From Aquincolibacterium sp964606385 (lineage in GTDB: Bacteria > Omnitrophota > Omnitrophia > Omnitrophales > Aquincolibacteriaceae): DNA of 45,786 nucleotides. The notes beneath the pieces are model-generated. The model saw only the letters and a program-made list of their open reading frames with translations, was not told the origin of the DNA and did no database searches. This document shows, piece by piece, positions 15,814-23,827 of the stretch. The number at the start of each line of letters is the position of its first letter. The first letter of the stretch is position 1. The stretch is taken from positions 1 through 45,786 of the forward strand of contig CAZSFZ010000018.1 of assembly GCA_964606385.1 (NCBI GenBank), given 5' to 3'. The position numbers and the translations under genes were made by a program.

Positions 15814-16632
15814 ATGAGGTTTTTTAAAAAAATATTTTCAGTGGTCTTGGTGTTGTCGATCGCATGCCCCGCGGCGTTGCATGCGGCCGAACCTTATGAC
15901 TATGCCCTTTGGGATGCTTTTTTGAAGAAATATGTGAACGAGCGTGGGGAGGTGGATTACCGGTCGATCGCCCAGGACCCCCGGGAGCTTGAACTTTTCT
16001 GGGCGAAAGCCACCACGACAAGAGAAAAGGACATCTTGTCGTGGCCCCGCGAAGAAGCCTTGGCGTTCTGGTTGAACGTTTATCACCTCACACTGATCAA
16101 GCATGTCGTTGAGAATTATCCCGTGACTTCCGTTCAAAAAGTCGCGAGTTTCTGGGATATCGCGCTTTTCCATTTTGGCGAACAAGGTCCGGGGCAAACG
16201 CAGTACAGTCTGAACGACATTCGCGCCAACAAATTGCTGGGTGTTTACCGCGATGAGAAGATCCATCTTGTGCTTTCCTTGGCTGCCAAGGGCGGCCCGA
16301 AACTTTCCCGGGATGCTTTCACGGGACCGAAGGTCGAAGGACAGCTTTTCCTGTTGACCCGCCAATTTGTGGCGGACCCCGCTTACGTGGACATCAAGCC
16401 GGGCCGGAGAAAGATCAAACTTTCGAAGATCTTCAAATGGTACGAAAAGGATTTCGCGCTCGATTTCGGGACCCCGGAGCTTCGCGGGAAATTCACCGAT
16501 GGGCAAAACGCGGTATTGTCATTTTTGGTTTATTACCTGGAGGATGAGGCTAAAGGGGAATATCTTGAATCCGGCAAGTACAAGATCGACTATCCCTCCT
16601 TCGACTGGGCCCTGAACGATTGGAAAAAGTAG
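15814..16632 (+). CDS. Exported DUF547-domain protein
   Basis: 272 residues with a signal peptide (about 1-23, 'ACPAALHAAE'). The DUF547 core is visible: 'EALAFWLNVYHLTLIKHVV', 'SLNDIRANKLLG' and 'LSKIFKWYEKDF'. In most members the middle motif carries a Cys pair near 'CGAxSCP'; here the equivalent is 'SLAAKGGPKL', with both cysteines gone. Function of the family is unknown. ATG 15814 follows AAGGAG. The gene ends its unit at a terminator hairpin (16663-16698). Confidence 0.85.
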   Translation: MRFFKKIFSVVLVLSIACPAALHAAEPYDYALWDAFLKKYVNERGEVDYRSIAQDPRELELFWAKATTTREKDILSWPREEALAFWLNVYHLTLIKHVVENYPVTSVQKVASFWDIALFHFGEQGPGQTQYSLNDIRANKLLGVYRDEKIHLVLSLAAKGGPKLSRDAFTGPKVEGQLFLLTRQFVADPAYVDIKPGRRKIKLSKIFKWYEKDFALDFGTPELRGKFTDGQNAVLSFLVYYLEDEAKGEYLESGKYKIDYPSFDWALNDWKK

Positions 16633-16662
16633 CCCGTTATGGGGAGCTCTCGCCATTCGCTA

Positions 16663-16698
16663 TCTAACCTGTTCAAAATAAAAGGGTTAGAGTTTTTT
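16663..16698 (+). terminator. Intrinsic terminator after the DUF547 gene
   Basis: TCTAACC (16663-16669) pairs with GGTTAGA (16685-16691) around a 15-base loop, followed by GTTTTTT. It lies just before the rplU promoter. Confidence 0.6.
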
Positions 16699-16706
16699 AA
16701 AAAGCA

Positions 16707-16735
16707 TTGACAGCCCCAGTGAATTCCCCTAGTAT
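16707..16735 (+). promoter_or_regulatory. Strong sigma-70 promoter of rplU-rpmA
   Basis: Perfect TTGACA at 16707-16712, a 17-base spacer and TAGTAT at 16730-16735, 33 bases before the rplU start. This is among the best promoters in the window, as expected for ribosomal proteins. Confidence 0.8.
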
Positions 16736-16767
16736 ATGCGCTCTCTTACATTCAAAGGAGTCATTTC

Positions 16768-17091
16768 ATGGAAAAATACGCAATTGTTGAGACGGGTTCC
16801 AAGCAGTATTGGGCGGCGCCCCAGCAGGTGATCGAAGTCGAGTTATTGAAGGTTGCGGAAGGCCAAAAGGAAGTGGTCTTGGACCAGGTCATGCTGGTCA
16901 AGGACGGGGCTCAGGTCAAGGTCGGTGCCCCGATGGTCGCGGGAGCGAAAGTGATCTGTGAGAACCTGGGAGAATTCCGGGGTCCCAAGATCGTTCATTA
17001 CCGTATGCGCCGCCGTAAATCCTCCCGGAAGAAGCAGGGACATCGTCAGGACCTGCTCCGGTTGCGCGTCAAAGAGATCAAAGTCGGTTAA
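16768..17091 (+). CDS. rplU: 50S ribosomal protein L21
   Basis: 107 residues, normal length. Family pattern: 'YAIVETGSKQYWAAP' at the N-terminus (usual 'ivetGgkQyxv'), 'VLDQVMLVKDGAQVKVGAP' in the middle and the basic 23S-rRNA-binding end 'YRMRRRKSSRKKQGHRQ'. AAAGGAG precedes the start. It is followed 18 bases later by rpmA, the usual partner. Confidence 0.97.
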   Translation: MEKYAIVETGSKQYWAAPQQVIEVELLKVAEGQKEVVLDQVMLVKDGAQVKVGAPMVAGAKVICENLGEFRGPKIVHYRMRRRKSSRKKQGHRQDLLRLRVKEIKVG

Positions 17092-17109
17092 TTTTAATTC
17101 GAGGAAAAA

Positions 17110-17352
17110 ATGGCACATACAAAAAGTCAGGGCAGTACAACCAACGGAAGAGACTCCAATTCCAAGCGTTTGGGCGTTAAGGCCTATGGCGGACAGAAAG
17201 TGACCGCCGGCAGCATTATCGTGCGTCAGCGCGGAACGCGGTATCGTCCCGGGAATTTTGTCGGGATCGGCACCGATTACACTCTTTTCGCGAAGCGTGC
17301 TGGGATCGTGGAGTTCCGGGCGAATCGATCTGTCCATATCATTCCTAGTTAA
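17110..17352 (+). CDS. rpmA: 50S ribosomal protein L27
   Basis: 80 residues. The conserved N-terminus 'MAHTKSQGSTTNGRDSNSKR' corresponds to the tail reaching the peptidyl-transferase centre; it deviates mildly from the usual 'MAHKKGxGSSxNGRDS'. 'LGVKAYGGQKVTAGSIIVRQ' and 'RGTRYRPG' follow. There is no Firmicutes-type cleavable N-terminal extension. A strong terminator follows 20 bases after the stop, so rplU-rpmA form a closed two-gene unit. Confidence 0.97.
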   Translation: MAHTKSQGSTTNGRDSNSKRLGVKAYGGQKVTAGSIIVRQRGTRYRPGNFVGIGTDYTLFAKRAGIVEFRANRSVHIIPS

Positions 17353-17371
17353 TCCAGAACCCTCAAGTTCG

Positions 17372-17417
17372 AAAAGGCTAAAAAGCGATCCCAAGCTTTT
17401 TGGCCTTTTCTATTTTT
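17372..17417 (+). terminator. Intrinsic terminator after rpmA
   Basis: A 15-base-pair stem, 17372-17386 with 17395-17409 (AAAAGGC TAAAAAGC against its complement, one G-T pair), has an 8-base loop and is followed by a T-rich tail. The A-rich left arm may make it bidirectional. Confidence 0.8.
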
Positions 17418-17516
17418 GGGGGACTTTTAATCCTGACTTAGGTTGTATTTTTTCGTAACGGGAGAGGATCGCCCCAGTTTCAGAAATAATTTCTTCAATG
17501 GAAAGGTATCGGGACC

Positions 17517-18488
17517 ATGCTGGTTGATAAAATTCATTTGACAGTACAGGGCGGGCGCGGCGGCAAAGGCTGCGACAGTTACAACCACCGCAAGGACCAT
17601 AAGAAAGTCCCCAACGGCGCTGATGGCGGCGACGGGGGAAGCGTGATCTTCCGCGCGTCGCACAATGCGCCGGGCCTGGACCGGCTCCGGTTGAAACAGC
17701 ATCTGGAAGCACAATGCGGGGGACAGGGCAGCAGTGACAACCGCCGCGGAAGCAAAGGGGAGGACCTGATCGTCCTCGTTCCGCTCGGGACGTCGATCTA
17801 TCGCCGCGAAAACCATTTGGCGATCCGCGATCTTTACCTTGAAGGCGAAGAAGTGATCGTGGCCCGCGGAGGGCAAGGCGGGTCGGGCAATATCGGGGAT
17901 AAGACGGCCACCTCGGGCGAAGAAGGTGAGCGCATTGAGATCGATGTCGAGTTCCGGATTATGGCGGACGTTTTTCTCGTCGGGCTTCCCGGATCCGGAA
18001 AATCCTCCCTCTTGCACCATCTGACGCGCGCCCCTGTGGAAGGCAAGGATTATCCTTTTGCGACCCGCAGTCCCGTGCTCGGTGTTCATGAATATGATGA
18101 ATATAAACAGATCAATTTTTGCGAGTTGCCCTCCCTTTACGAGGGTTCCACGGACGGACGCGGATTGGGGACCGATTTTTTGAGGCATTTGGGACGCGGG
18201 CGGCTGATCGTTTTCATGCTGGATGCCTCAATGAAGTTTTCAAAAAGCGCGATCGAAGGCCTGAGCACCCTGCAGCGGATCGTGTATGAATACGACGGAG
18301 CCTACCGCCAGATCCCTAGTGTGGTGGTCGTCAACAAGATCGATCTTGGGCAGGATGTCGGGAAGATCCAGGAAGAGCTCCAGAGCACCGGACAGATCTA
18401 TTTTTTGATTTCAGTCAAAACGGGGGAGGGGTTAGAATCTCTCATGAAATTCATCCACGAGAAGATCGAGAGCGAACGACATGACTGA
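17517..18488 (+). CDS. obgE: Obg-family GTPase, divergent
   Basis: 323 residues. Residues 1-150 form the glycine-rich Obg fold ('VQGGRGGKGCDSY', 'GADGGDGG', 'ARGGQGGSGN'). Residues 151-320 form the G domain. G1 GLPGSGKS (156-163) and G4 NKID (273-276) are intact. G3, normally DxPGLIEGA, reads E203-L-P-S206-LYEGS, replacing the DxxG aspartate and glycine. The following 'GRGLGTDFLRHLGR' is conserved. Obg acts in large-subunit assembly and stress control. It lies after rpmA and before proB, the common order. The G3 change may impair GTP hydrolysis, or the essential Obg function may be met differently. No C-terminal OCT domain. Confidence 0.9.
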   Translation: MLVDKIHLTVQGGRGGKGCDSYNHRKDHKKVPNGADGGDGGSVIFRASHNAPGLDRLRLKQHLEAQCGGQGSSDNRRGSKGEDLIVLVPLGTSIYRRENHLAIRDLYLEGEEVIVARGGQGGSGNIGDKTATSGEEGERIEIDVEFRIMADVFLVGLPGSGKSSLLHHLTRAPVEGKDYPFATRSPVLGVHEYDEYKQINFCELPSLYEGSTDGRGLGTDFLRHLGRGRLIVFMLDASMKFSKSAIEGLSTLQRIVYEYDGAYRQIPSVVVVNKIDLGQDVGKIQEELQSTGQIYFLISVKTGEGLESLMKFIHEKIESERHD

Positions 18489-19596
18489 ACGTATCCGTCG
18501 CGCCCAAAAAATTGTCATTAAGATCGGCACCAGCATCCTCAAAACACGCGGGGAAAGTTTTTCCCATAAAGAACACGCGCGCGTTTGCGGTGAGATCGAC
18601 GCCCTGATCAAAAAAGGCCGGCGGCCGGTCCTGGTCAGCTCCGGCGCGATCGCGCTCGGGATGAAAAGTTGCGGTTTTAAGAAGCGTCCAAAGGAAATGG
18701 CGGAGCTTCAGGCGTGTGCTGCGATCGGACAGGGAAAGCTCATGCACGCCTACGAGAGCTTTTTTGCGAAAAAAAATGTGCATACCGCGCAATTGCTTCT
18801 TACCCGCGACGGTCTTGAGGACCGCAAACGCTTTCTCTGTGCTCGTAACACCCTCGATACGCTTTTGAAGCTTGATATTCTTCCCATTGTGAACGAAAAC
18901 GACACGGTAGCTGTCGAAGAGATCGCCTTTGGGGACAACGATATCCTCTCGGTCCATGTGGCGCACCTTGTGGGCGCGGACCTTTTGATCAATCTCTCGG
19001 ACGCGGAGGGCTTTTTGCTGAAAGACGGGACCCGGGTGCGCGAAGTGACCTCGGAGGATGAGATCGATAATAAACTGGTCATGCATTTAAAAGAACAAAA
19101 GCGCGAGGAGACGGTGGGCGGGATGCGCGCGAAGCTTAAGGCGGCGCGAGTGGCCATGAGGCTCGGCATTCCTTTTATGATCGTAAACGGCCACGCGCCG
19201 CATATTTTATGCGATATCACTGCCGGGAAAGATGTCGGGACCTTGTTTATCAGCTCCGGTACCAAGAAAGACATGAGGCATAAATGGATCGCGTTCTCAG
19301 CGATTCGTAGCGGTAGTGTGACCGTGGATGGCGGGGCTTACCAGGCGCTTCTGGCGAAGAAGAGCTTGCTGCCCAGCGGGATCGTCAAGGTCCAGGGAAA
19401 TTTTGAAGCGGGACAAGTGGTGGAATTGGAGACCCAGGACGGGAAAGTCATTGGCCGGGGTGTGGTCCACTATGGTAGCCGCGATCTGAATCGTATCGCC
19501 GGGAAACGCACAAGCGAGATCCAGGCGATCCTCGGCAAGAAACCCCATGACGAGGCGATTCACCGGAACGATCTTGTGATCTGGAGTGAGCGATGA
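18481..19596 (+). CDS. proB: Glutamate 5-kinase
   Basis: First step of proline synthesis: phosphorylates glutamate with ATP. Residues 1-265 are the amino-acid-kinase fold ('IVIKIGTSIL', 'VLVSSGAIALGM', 'VNENDTVAVEEIAFGDND', 'LLINLSDAEG', 'VGGMRAKLKAARVA'). Residues about 285-365 are a C-terminal PUA domain ('GSVTVDGGAYQALLAKKSLLPSG' in pieces), typical of the long bacterial form that senses proline. 371 residues, full length. It starts 8 bases inside the obg end and overlaps proA by 4 bases. Confidence 0.97.
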   Translation: MTERIRRAQKIVIKIGTSILKTRGESFSHKEHARVCGEIDALIKKGRRPVLVSSGAIALGMKSCGFKKRPKEMAELQACAAIGQGKLMHAYESFFAKKNVHTAQLLLTRDGLEDRKRFLCARNTLDTLLKLDILPIVNENDTVAVEEIAFGDNDILSVHVAHLVGADLLINLSDAEGFLLKDGTRVREVTSEDEIDNKLVMHLKEQKREETVGGMRAKLKAARVAMRLGIPFMIVNGHAPHILCDITAGKDVGTLFISSGTKKDMRHKWIAFSAIRSGSVTVDGGAYQALLAKKSLLPSGIVKVQGNFEAGQVVELETQDGKVIGRGVVHYGSRDLNRIAGKRTSEIQAILGKKPHDEAIHRNDLVIWSER

Positions 19597-20849
19597 GCTG
19601 GAAAAGGGAACTCGACAGCATGTTAAAGGACGCGCGCCGGGCCGCGATGGCGGCCGGACAAATGGCGCCCGATTTTAAGAAAAAATTGCTGTTTGATGCC
19701 GCTGCCCGGATTGAGAAGAAAACGTCCTGGCTCATCGCGGAGAACCGGAAGGATCTTGCCGGCGCCAGGAAGGCCGGTCTATCGTCAGCGATGATCGATC
19801 GCTTGACGCTTAATGAAAAACGAATCCGCGCCATGGCGGAAGGTGTTCGTGCCGTGGCCAAACTGAACGATCCTATCGGCAGGGTGCTGGCGAAATGGAC
19901 GCGTCCGAACGGACTCAAGCTCCAGAAGGTCAGCGTGCCGCTCGGTGTGATCCTGATGATCTACGAATCCCGCCCGAATGTGACCGTGGAATGCGCGGCG
20001 CTCTGTCTTAAAAGTTCGAACGTCGCGATCCTGCGCGGAGGCCGTGAAGCGATGGCTTCCAACCGCGCGCTTGTTTCGATCTTCCAGGCATCCCTTAAAA
20101 AATTTGGTCTTTCACCTTCGCATGTGAATCTTGTCCGGACGACGGATTACGCGGCTCTGGATTTCCTTCTCAAACAAGAAGGAAGGATCGATCTTGTGAT
20201 CCCCCGGGGCGGCGAGAAACTCATCCGCCGCGTGGTCGAAATGTCGCGCATTCCTGTGGTGAAACACTATCAGGGGATTTGTCATGTGTACGTCGATAAA
20301 AGCGCGGATCTCGCCAAAGCCGTTTCGATCACGGTGAATGCCAAGCTTCAGCGTCCCGGTGTTTGTAATGCTATGGAAACGCTTTTAGTCCATCAAGATA
20401 TTGCTGAGAAGTTCCTCCGGAGGCTTGGAGATCCTTTGAAGCGTGAGGGCTGTGAAGTGCGTGGGGATGCGGCGACATGCCGTTTCATTCCCTGGGCCGC
20501 GCGGGCGAAGGCGTCCGATTATGGCCATGAGTTCCTGGAAAAGATCCTTGCCGTCCGTGTGGTCAGAGACCTTGCGGAAGCGATCTGTCATATCGAGACC
20601 TTTGGTTCTCATCACACGGACGCGATTGTGACCCGGGACAGGAAAGCCGCCGAGATCTTTAAAGCCCGGGTGGATTCCTCCTCCGTCATGGTCAATGCTT
20701 CGACCCGTTTTTCGGACGGATTTGAGTACGGGTTTGGGGCTGAGATCGGTATTTCGACCGACAAGGTCCATGCCCGCGGTCCGATGGGATTGGAAGGGCT
20801 CACATCGTATAAATACATCGTGGAAGGGAATGGCCATATACGCACCTAA
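19593..20849 (+). CDS. proA: Gamma-glutamyl phosphate reductase
   Basis: Second step of proline synthesis: NADPH reduction of glutamyl phosphate to glutamate semialdehyde, an aldehyde-dehydrogenase-fold enzyme. 418 residues. Landmarks: 'PLGVILMIYESRPNVTVECA', 'AILRGGREAMASNRAL', 'IPRGGEKLIRRV' and the catalytic Cys258 in 'QRPGVCNAMETLLVH'. The C-terminal 'EIGISTDKVHARGPMGLEGL' is diagnostic. Its ATG overlaps the proB stop (ATGA), so the two steps are translationally coupled. Confidence 0.97.
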   Translation: MSWKRELDSMLKDARRAAMAAGQMAPDFKKKLLFDAAARIEKKTSWLIAENRKDLAGARKAGLSSAMIDRLTLNEKRIRAMAEGVRAVAKLNDPIGRVLAKWTRPNGLKLQKVSVPLGVILMIYESRPNVTVECAALCLKSSNVAILRGGREAMASNRALVSIFQASLKKFGLSPSHVNLVRTTDYAALDFLLKQEGRIDLVIPRGGEKLIRRVVEMSRIPVVKHYQGICHVYVDKSADLAKAVSITVNAKLQRPGVCNAMETLLVHQDIAEKFLRRLGDPLKREGCEVRGDAATCRFIPWAARAKASDYGHEFLEKILAVRVVRDLAEAICHIETFGSHHTDAIVTRDRKAAEIFKARVDSSSVMVNASTRFSDGFEYGFGAEIGISTDKVHARGPMGLEGLTSYKYIVEGNGHIRT

Positions 20850-20864
20850 ACGCGGTTTTTCCGC

Positions 20865-21443
20865 ATGAAGATCGGTATTCTCGGAGGGACCTTCGATCCG
20901 GTCCACCGCGGGCATTTGCAGCTTGCGCAAAACGCCCGGACACAATTCTCGCTCGATAAAGTCATTTTTGTTCCCGCCTTTCAGCCTCCTCATAAACAAG
21001 GACAGCCCTTGCGGACAGCCTTCCAGGATCGCTATGAAATGGTCCGTTTGTCGATCGCCGGGGAACCTTCGTTCGAACTTTCGGACTGCGAACTGCAAAG
21101 AAAAGGGGTTTCCTACACTTTTGATACGGTCCTGGAATTTGAAAAACAGTTCCCAGGGGCCCAGCTTTTCCTGATCCTTGGAAAAGACTCCTTTGAGGGG
21201 ATCGATAGCTGGTATCGCGCGGCAGAACTCAAACAGAAAGTCCGGTTTCTGGTGGCGCATCGGGGTCCCGGTGATATGCCTGTGCTCGAACATGCCCGCG
21301 CGGAGCGGATCCTCATGCCTCTTTGTCCCGTTTCGTCTTCGGCGATCCGTGACGCCATCAAGCGCGGACAACATGTGGACGATGATCTATCACCAAAGGT
21401 CCTCCAGTATATTCGGGCGCATGCGCTCTACGGGAAAGATTAG
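20865..21443 (+). CDS. nadD: Nicotinate-nucleotide adenylyltransferase
   Basis: Forms deamido-NAD from nicotinate mononucleotide and ATP. 192 residues with the nucleotidyltransferase motif 'GGTFDPVHRGHL' at the N-terminus and 'VSSSAIRDAIKRGQ' near the C-terminus, both nucleotide-binding. 'KDSFEGIDSWYRA' corresponds to the family 'GxDxxxxxxxW' segment. The obg-proB-proA-nadD order is widespread, but rsfS, which often follows, is absent; a CorC-family gene follows instead. Confidence 0.96.
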   Translation: MKIGILGGTFDPVHRGHLQLAQNARTQFSLDKVIFVPAFQPPHKQGQPLRTAFQDRYEMVRLSIAGEPSFELSDCELQRKGVSYTFDTVLEFEKQFPGAQLFLILGKDSFEGIDSWYRAAELKQKVRFLVAHRGPGDMPVLEHARAERILMPLCPVSSSAIRDAIKRGQHVDDDLSPKVLQYIRAHALYGKD

Positions 21444-21446
21444 GCT

Positions 21447-22682
21447 ATGGATATCAGCTTGCATTTGATCGTTCTGGGCGTGCTCTTCGTGCTCTCTTTT
21501 TTCTTTTCCGCGTCCGAAACCGCTCTGTTCTCACTCTCGAAACTTGATAAGCGAAAACTGAAAGAACATTATCCCAACCTTTCAAAATGGATCTTTGAAC
21601 ATTTGCAGGCCCCCCGAAGGACCCTCGGAACGGTCCTGATCGGGAATTTACTGGTCAACACCCTGGCCACGGCCATCGTCGCTTTGATCGCCCTCAAGCT
21701 CTTTGATAGCGCTTATCTCGGCGTCATCATGGCTTTATTGACGATATTTTTTATCATTTTTTGCGAGATGTTCCCGAAGATCCTGGCGGTCCGGTCGCGC
21801 GTCAAGATGTCCCTGCTCGTCTCATTGCCCCTCAGGTTTTTTGCCGTTTTGTTCGCCCCGATCAGGGTTCTCATGCGTTTTGTCACCGATCGCATCCTCT
21901 CGCTCCTGGTCCATGAGAAGATCGATCAATCCGACATGATCTCGGAAAAAGAGCTGAAGGTGCTTGTGAAGATCGGGGAGGAAGAAGGGGTGTTGGGCGG
22001 GCAGGAGCGGCACATGATCCAGAAACTTTTGGACCTCGGGGAGCGGCCTGTGAAGAGCATCATGACGCCCCGGACGGATCTCGTCGGGCTCGATATCGAT
22101 GAAGCTCCCGAGCGGCATGAGGAGCTTATCCGCAAATATCAATTTTCCAAACTTCCCGTATTTCAAGGATCTCTCGATCAGATCCTCGGGGTTGTTGAGT
22201 CCCAGGACTATCTTCTTCAGGAACCGCTCGCGGATTTAAAACAAGTCATGCGCGAGCCGCTTTTTGTCCCGGAAAGCAAACGGATCGATGATCTGTTGGA
22301 GACTTTTCAGGTCAAGAACGAGCGGTTTGCGGTCTGCGTGGATGAATTCGGAGGCACGGCGGGGGTCGTGACCCAGGAAGATATCTTGGAGGAGATCTTT
22401 GGGGAATTCTATGATGAGTACGCCAAGGTCGAGAATCCCATCCGTCGTTCGGGAGAGGACCTCTATCTGGTGGAGGGGAAGACCAGCCTTCAGGATTTTA
22501 ATGACTTTTTCTCTTCGCATCTCAAATCGGAAGAAGCGACGACGCTTGGGGGGTACCTCTTTGAAAAAATGGGCGTGGTTCCCGTCAAAGGAGCGGCGCT
22601 GAGCACGGAGCAGTTTGATTTCGTGATCCAGGATATGATCAAGCAACGCATCCATCAGATTTCGGTCAGGAGGAAATCATGA
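21447..22682 (+). CDS. CNNM/CorC-family membrane transporter, full length
   Basis: 411 residues: an N-terminal DUF21 (CNNM) transmembrane domain (about 1-185, with 'FFFSASETALFSLSKLDKRKL' in pieces and 'LIGNLLVNTLATAIVALIAL'), a CBS-domain pair (about 200-325, 'SIMTPRTDLVGLDID' and 'VDEFGGTAGVVTQEDILEEI') and a C-terminal CorC_HlyC domain (about 335-410). Members are linked to magnesium or cobalt transport; old annotations as hemolysins are not reliable. It starts 4 bases after nadD and overlaps the next paralogue by 4 bases. Confidence 0.93.
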   Translation: MDISLHLIVLGVLFVLSFFFSASETALFSLSKLDKRKLKEHYPNLSKWIFEHLQAPRRTLGTVLIGNLLVNTLATAIVALIALKLFDSAYLGVIMALLTIFFIIFCEMFPKILAVRSRVKMSLLVSLPLRFFAVLFAPIRVLMRFVTDRILSLLVHEKIDQSDMISEKELKVLVKIGEEEGVLGGQERHMIQKLLDLGERPVKSIMTPRTDLVGLDIDEAPERHEELIRKYQFSKLPVFQGSLDQILGVVESQDYLLQEPLADLKQVMREPLFVPESKRIDDLLETFQVKNERFAVCVDEFGGTAGVVTQEDILEEIFGEFYDEYAKVENPIRRSGEDLYLVEGKTSLQDFNDFFSSHLKSEEATTLGGYLFEKMGVVPVKGAALSTEQFDFVIQDMIKQRIHQISVRRKS

Positions 22683-23632
22683 TCGGGCTCCTGATCATGT
22701 TTTTTCTCGCTCTGGGAGCCTCGGCATTTTTTTCAGTGGCCGAGATGGCGTTTGTCTCTGCCAATAAACTTAAATTGCGCGAAATGGCCGATGCTGGGGA
22801 CAAGAATGCCCGTTTCATCATGCAGCTCCAGAAGCAGCCGAATTATTTTTTGACCGCGATCCTGATCGGGAATAATATCGTGAACGTCGCGGCCATTTCC
22901 ATCGTGACCTATCTCTTTAAAGAATACCTCGGCTGGAACAGTGAATGGGCCGTGATGCTCGTCATCGCTCCCGTGCTCATCATTTTCGCGGAAATGGCCC
23001 CGAAAGATTACGGCCGCCTCACAGCGATCCCTTTTTTGCTGGGGCAAACGTTCTGGCTTAAAGGGCTGAAGGCGATCTTGTACGGTCCGATCATCCTTTT
23101 CTTCAAGTCGCTGAAATTCTTATGGCCCTCTTTCAATCAAAGCCAGGTCCGTGACATCTTTGTCAATGAGGATGAATTTCGTTCCCTGATCGAGGAAAGC
23201 ACGCAGCGGGGGATCGTCGGCCCCCAGGAAAGAAAGCTGATCCATACGATCCTCGATTTTGAGAGGATCCACGTCTCCTCAGTCATGGTGCCGGCGGCCA
23301 AGGTGCCGATGGTGGACATTCACAGCAAGATCGAGGATGTCAAAAAGATCGCCCGGGAAAAACAGGTCCGCATGATGCTTGTCTATGAGGAGATCCCCTC
23401 GATCGTCATGGGGATGGTCTACGTGTTCGATATCCTCTGGGAGGCGGAAAACGCCCAGGGACTCCATGATTTCCTCAGGGCCCCTATTTTTATTCCGGAG
23501 GATACTTCTCTCGAGAAAGCCTTCCTTACCCTTCAGAAAAAGCGGCAATCCTATGCCGTTGTGACCGACCGGACGGGGGATATCAAAGGAGTCGTCCCGA
23601 TCGAGCGGCTTTTGATGTTCGAAAAACATTAA
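22679..23632 (+). CDS. CNNM/CorC-family membrane transporter, short paralogue
   Basis: 317 residues with the same layout as its neighbour: DUF21 membrane domain (about 1-180; 'FFSVAEMAFVSANKLKLREM', 'GDKNARF', 'LIGNNIVNVAAISIV') and a CBS pair (about 195-315; 'SSVMVPAAKVPMVDIHS', 'YAVVTDRTGDIKGVVPIE'). It stops after the CBS domains and lacks the CorC_HlyC domain. The 4-base overlap suggests that the two paralogues are made together and might form a heteromer (inference). Confidence 0.92.
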   Translation: MIGLLIMFFLALGASAFFSVAEMAFVSANKLKLREMADAGDKNARFIMQLQKQPNYFLTAILIGNNIVNVAAISIVTYLFKEYLGWNSEWAVMLVIAPVLIIFAEMAPKDYGRLTAIPFLLGQTFWLKGLKAILYGPIILFFKSLKFLWPSFNQSQVRDIFVNEDEFRSLIEESTQRGIVGPQERKLIHTILDFERIHVSSVMVPAAKVPMVDIHSKIEDVKKIAREKQVRMMLVYEEIPSIVMGMVYVFDILWEAENAQGLHDFLRAPIFIPEDTSLEKAFLTLQKKRQSYAVVTDRTGDIKGVVPIERLLMFEKH

Positions 23633-23742
23633 TTCCCGTATTTTTTCCGTCCGATAAACCGGTTGTTCCCATCGAAGTTATTAAAGCGAAGCCGGATTTT
23701 TAATTTCCAGTCCGAATTTTTTTCCTTCCTGCAAGCCCTCCT

Positions 23743-23792
23743 CTAAGCCGTTTCATTACTATAAAGCTTTAATAAGCTAAGCCGTTACATTA
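23743..23792 (+). promoter_or_regulatory. Candidate operator: direct repeats flanking a palindrome upstream of parA
   Basis: CTAAGCCGTTTCATTA (23743-23758) recurs as CTAAGCCGTTACATTA (23777-23792), 15 of 16 bases identical, 34 bases apart. Between them lies the perfect palindrome TAAAGCTTTA (23762-23771). The block sits 36-85 bases before the parA-like start and could be its autoregulatory site or a parS-like centromere. Confidence 0.5.
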
Positions 23793-23827
23793 ACACCGAT
23801 TCTATTTAGATCAAGGAGACGAACTTT

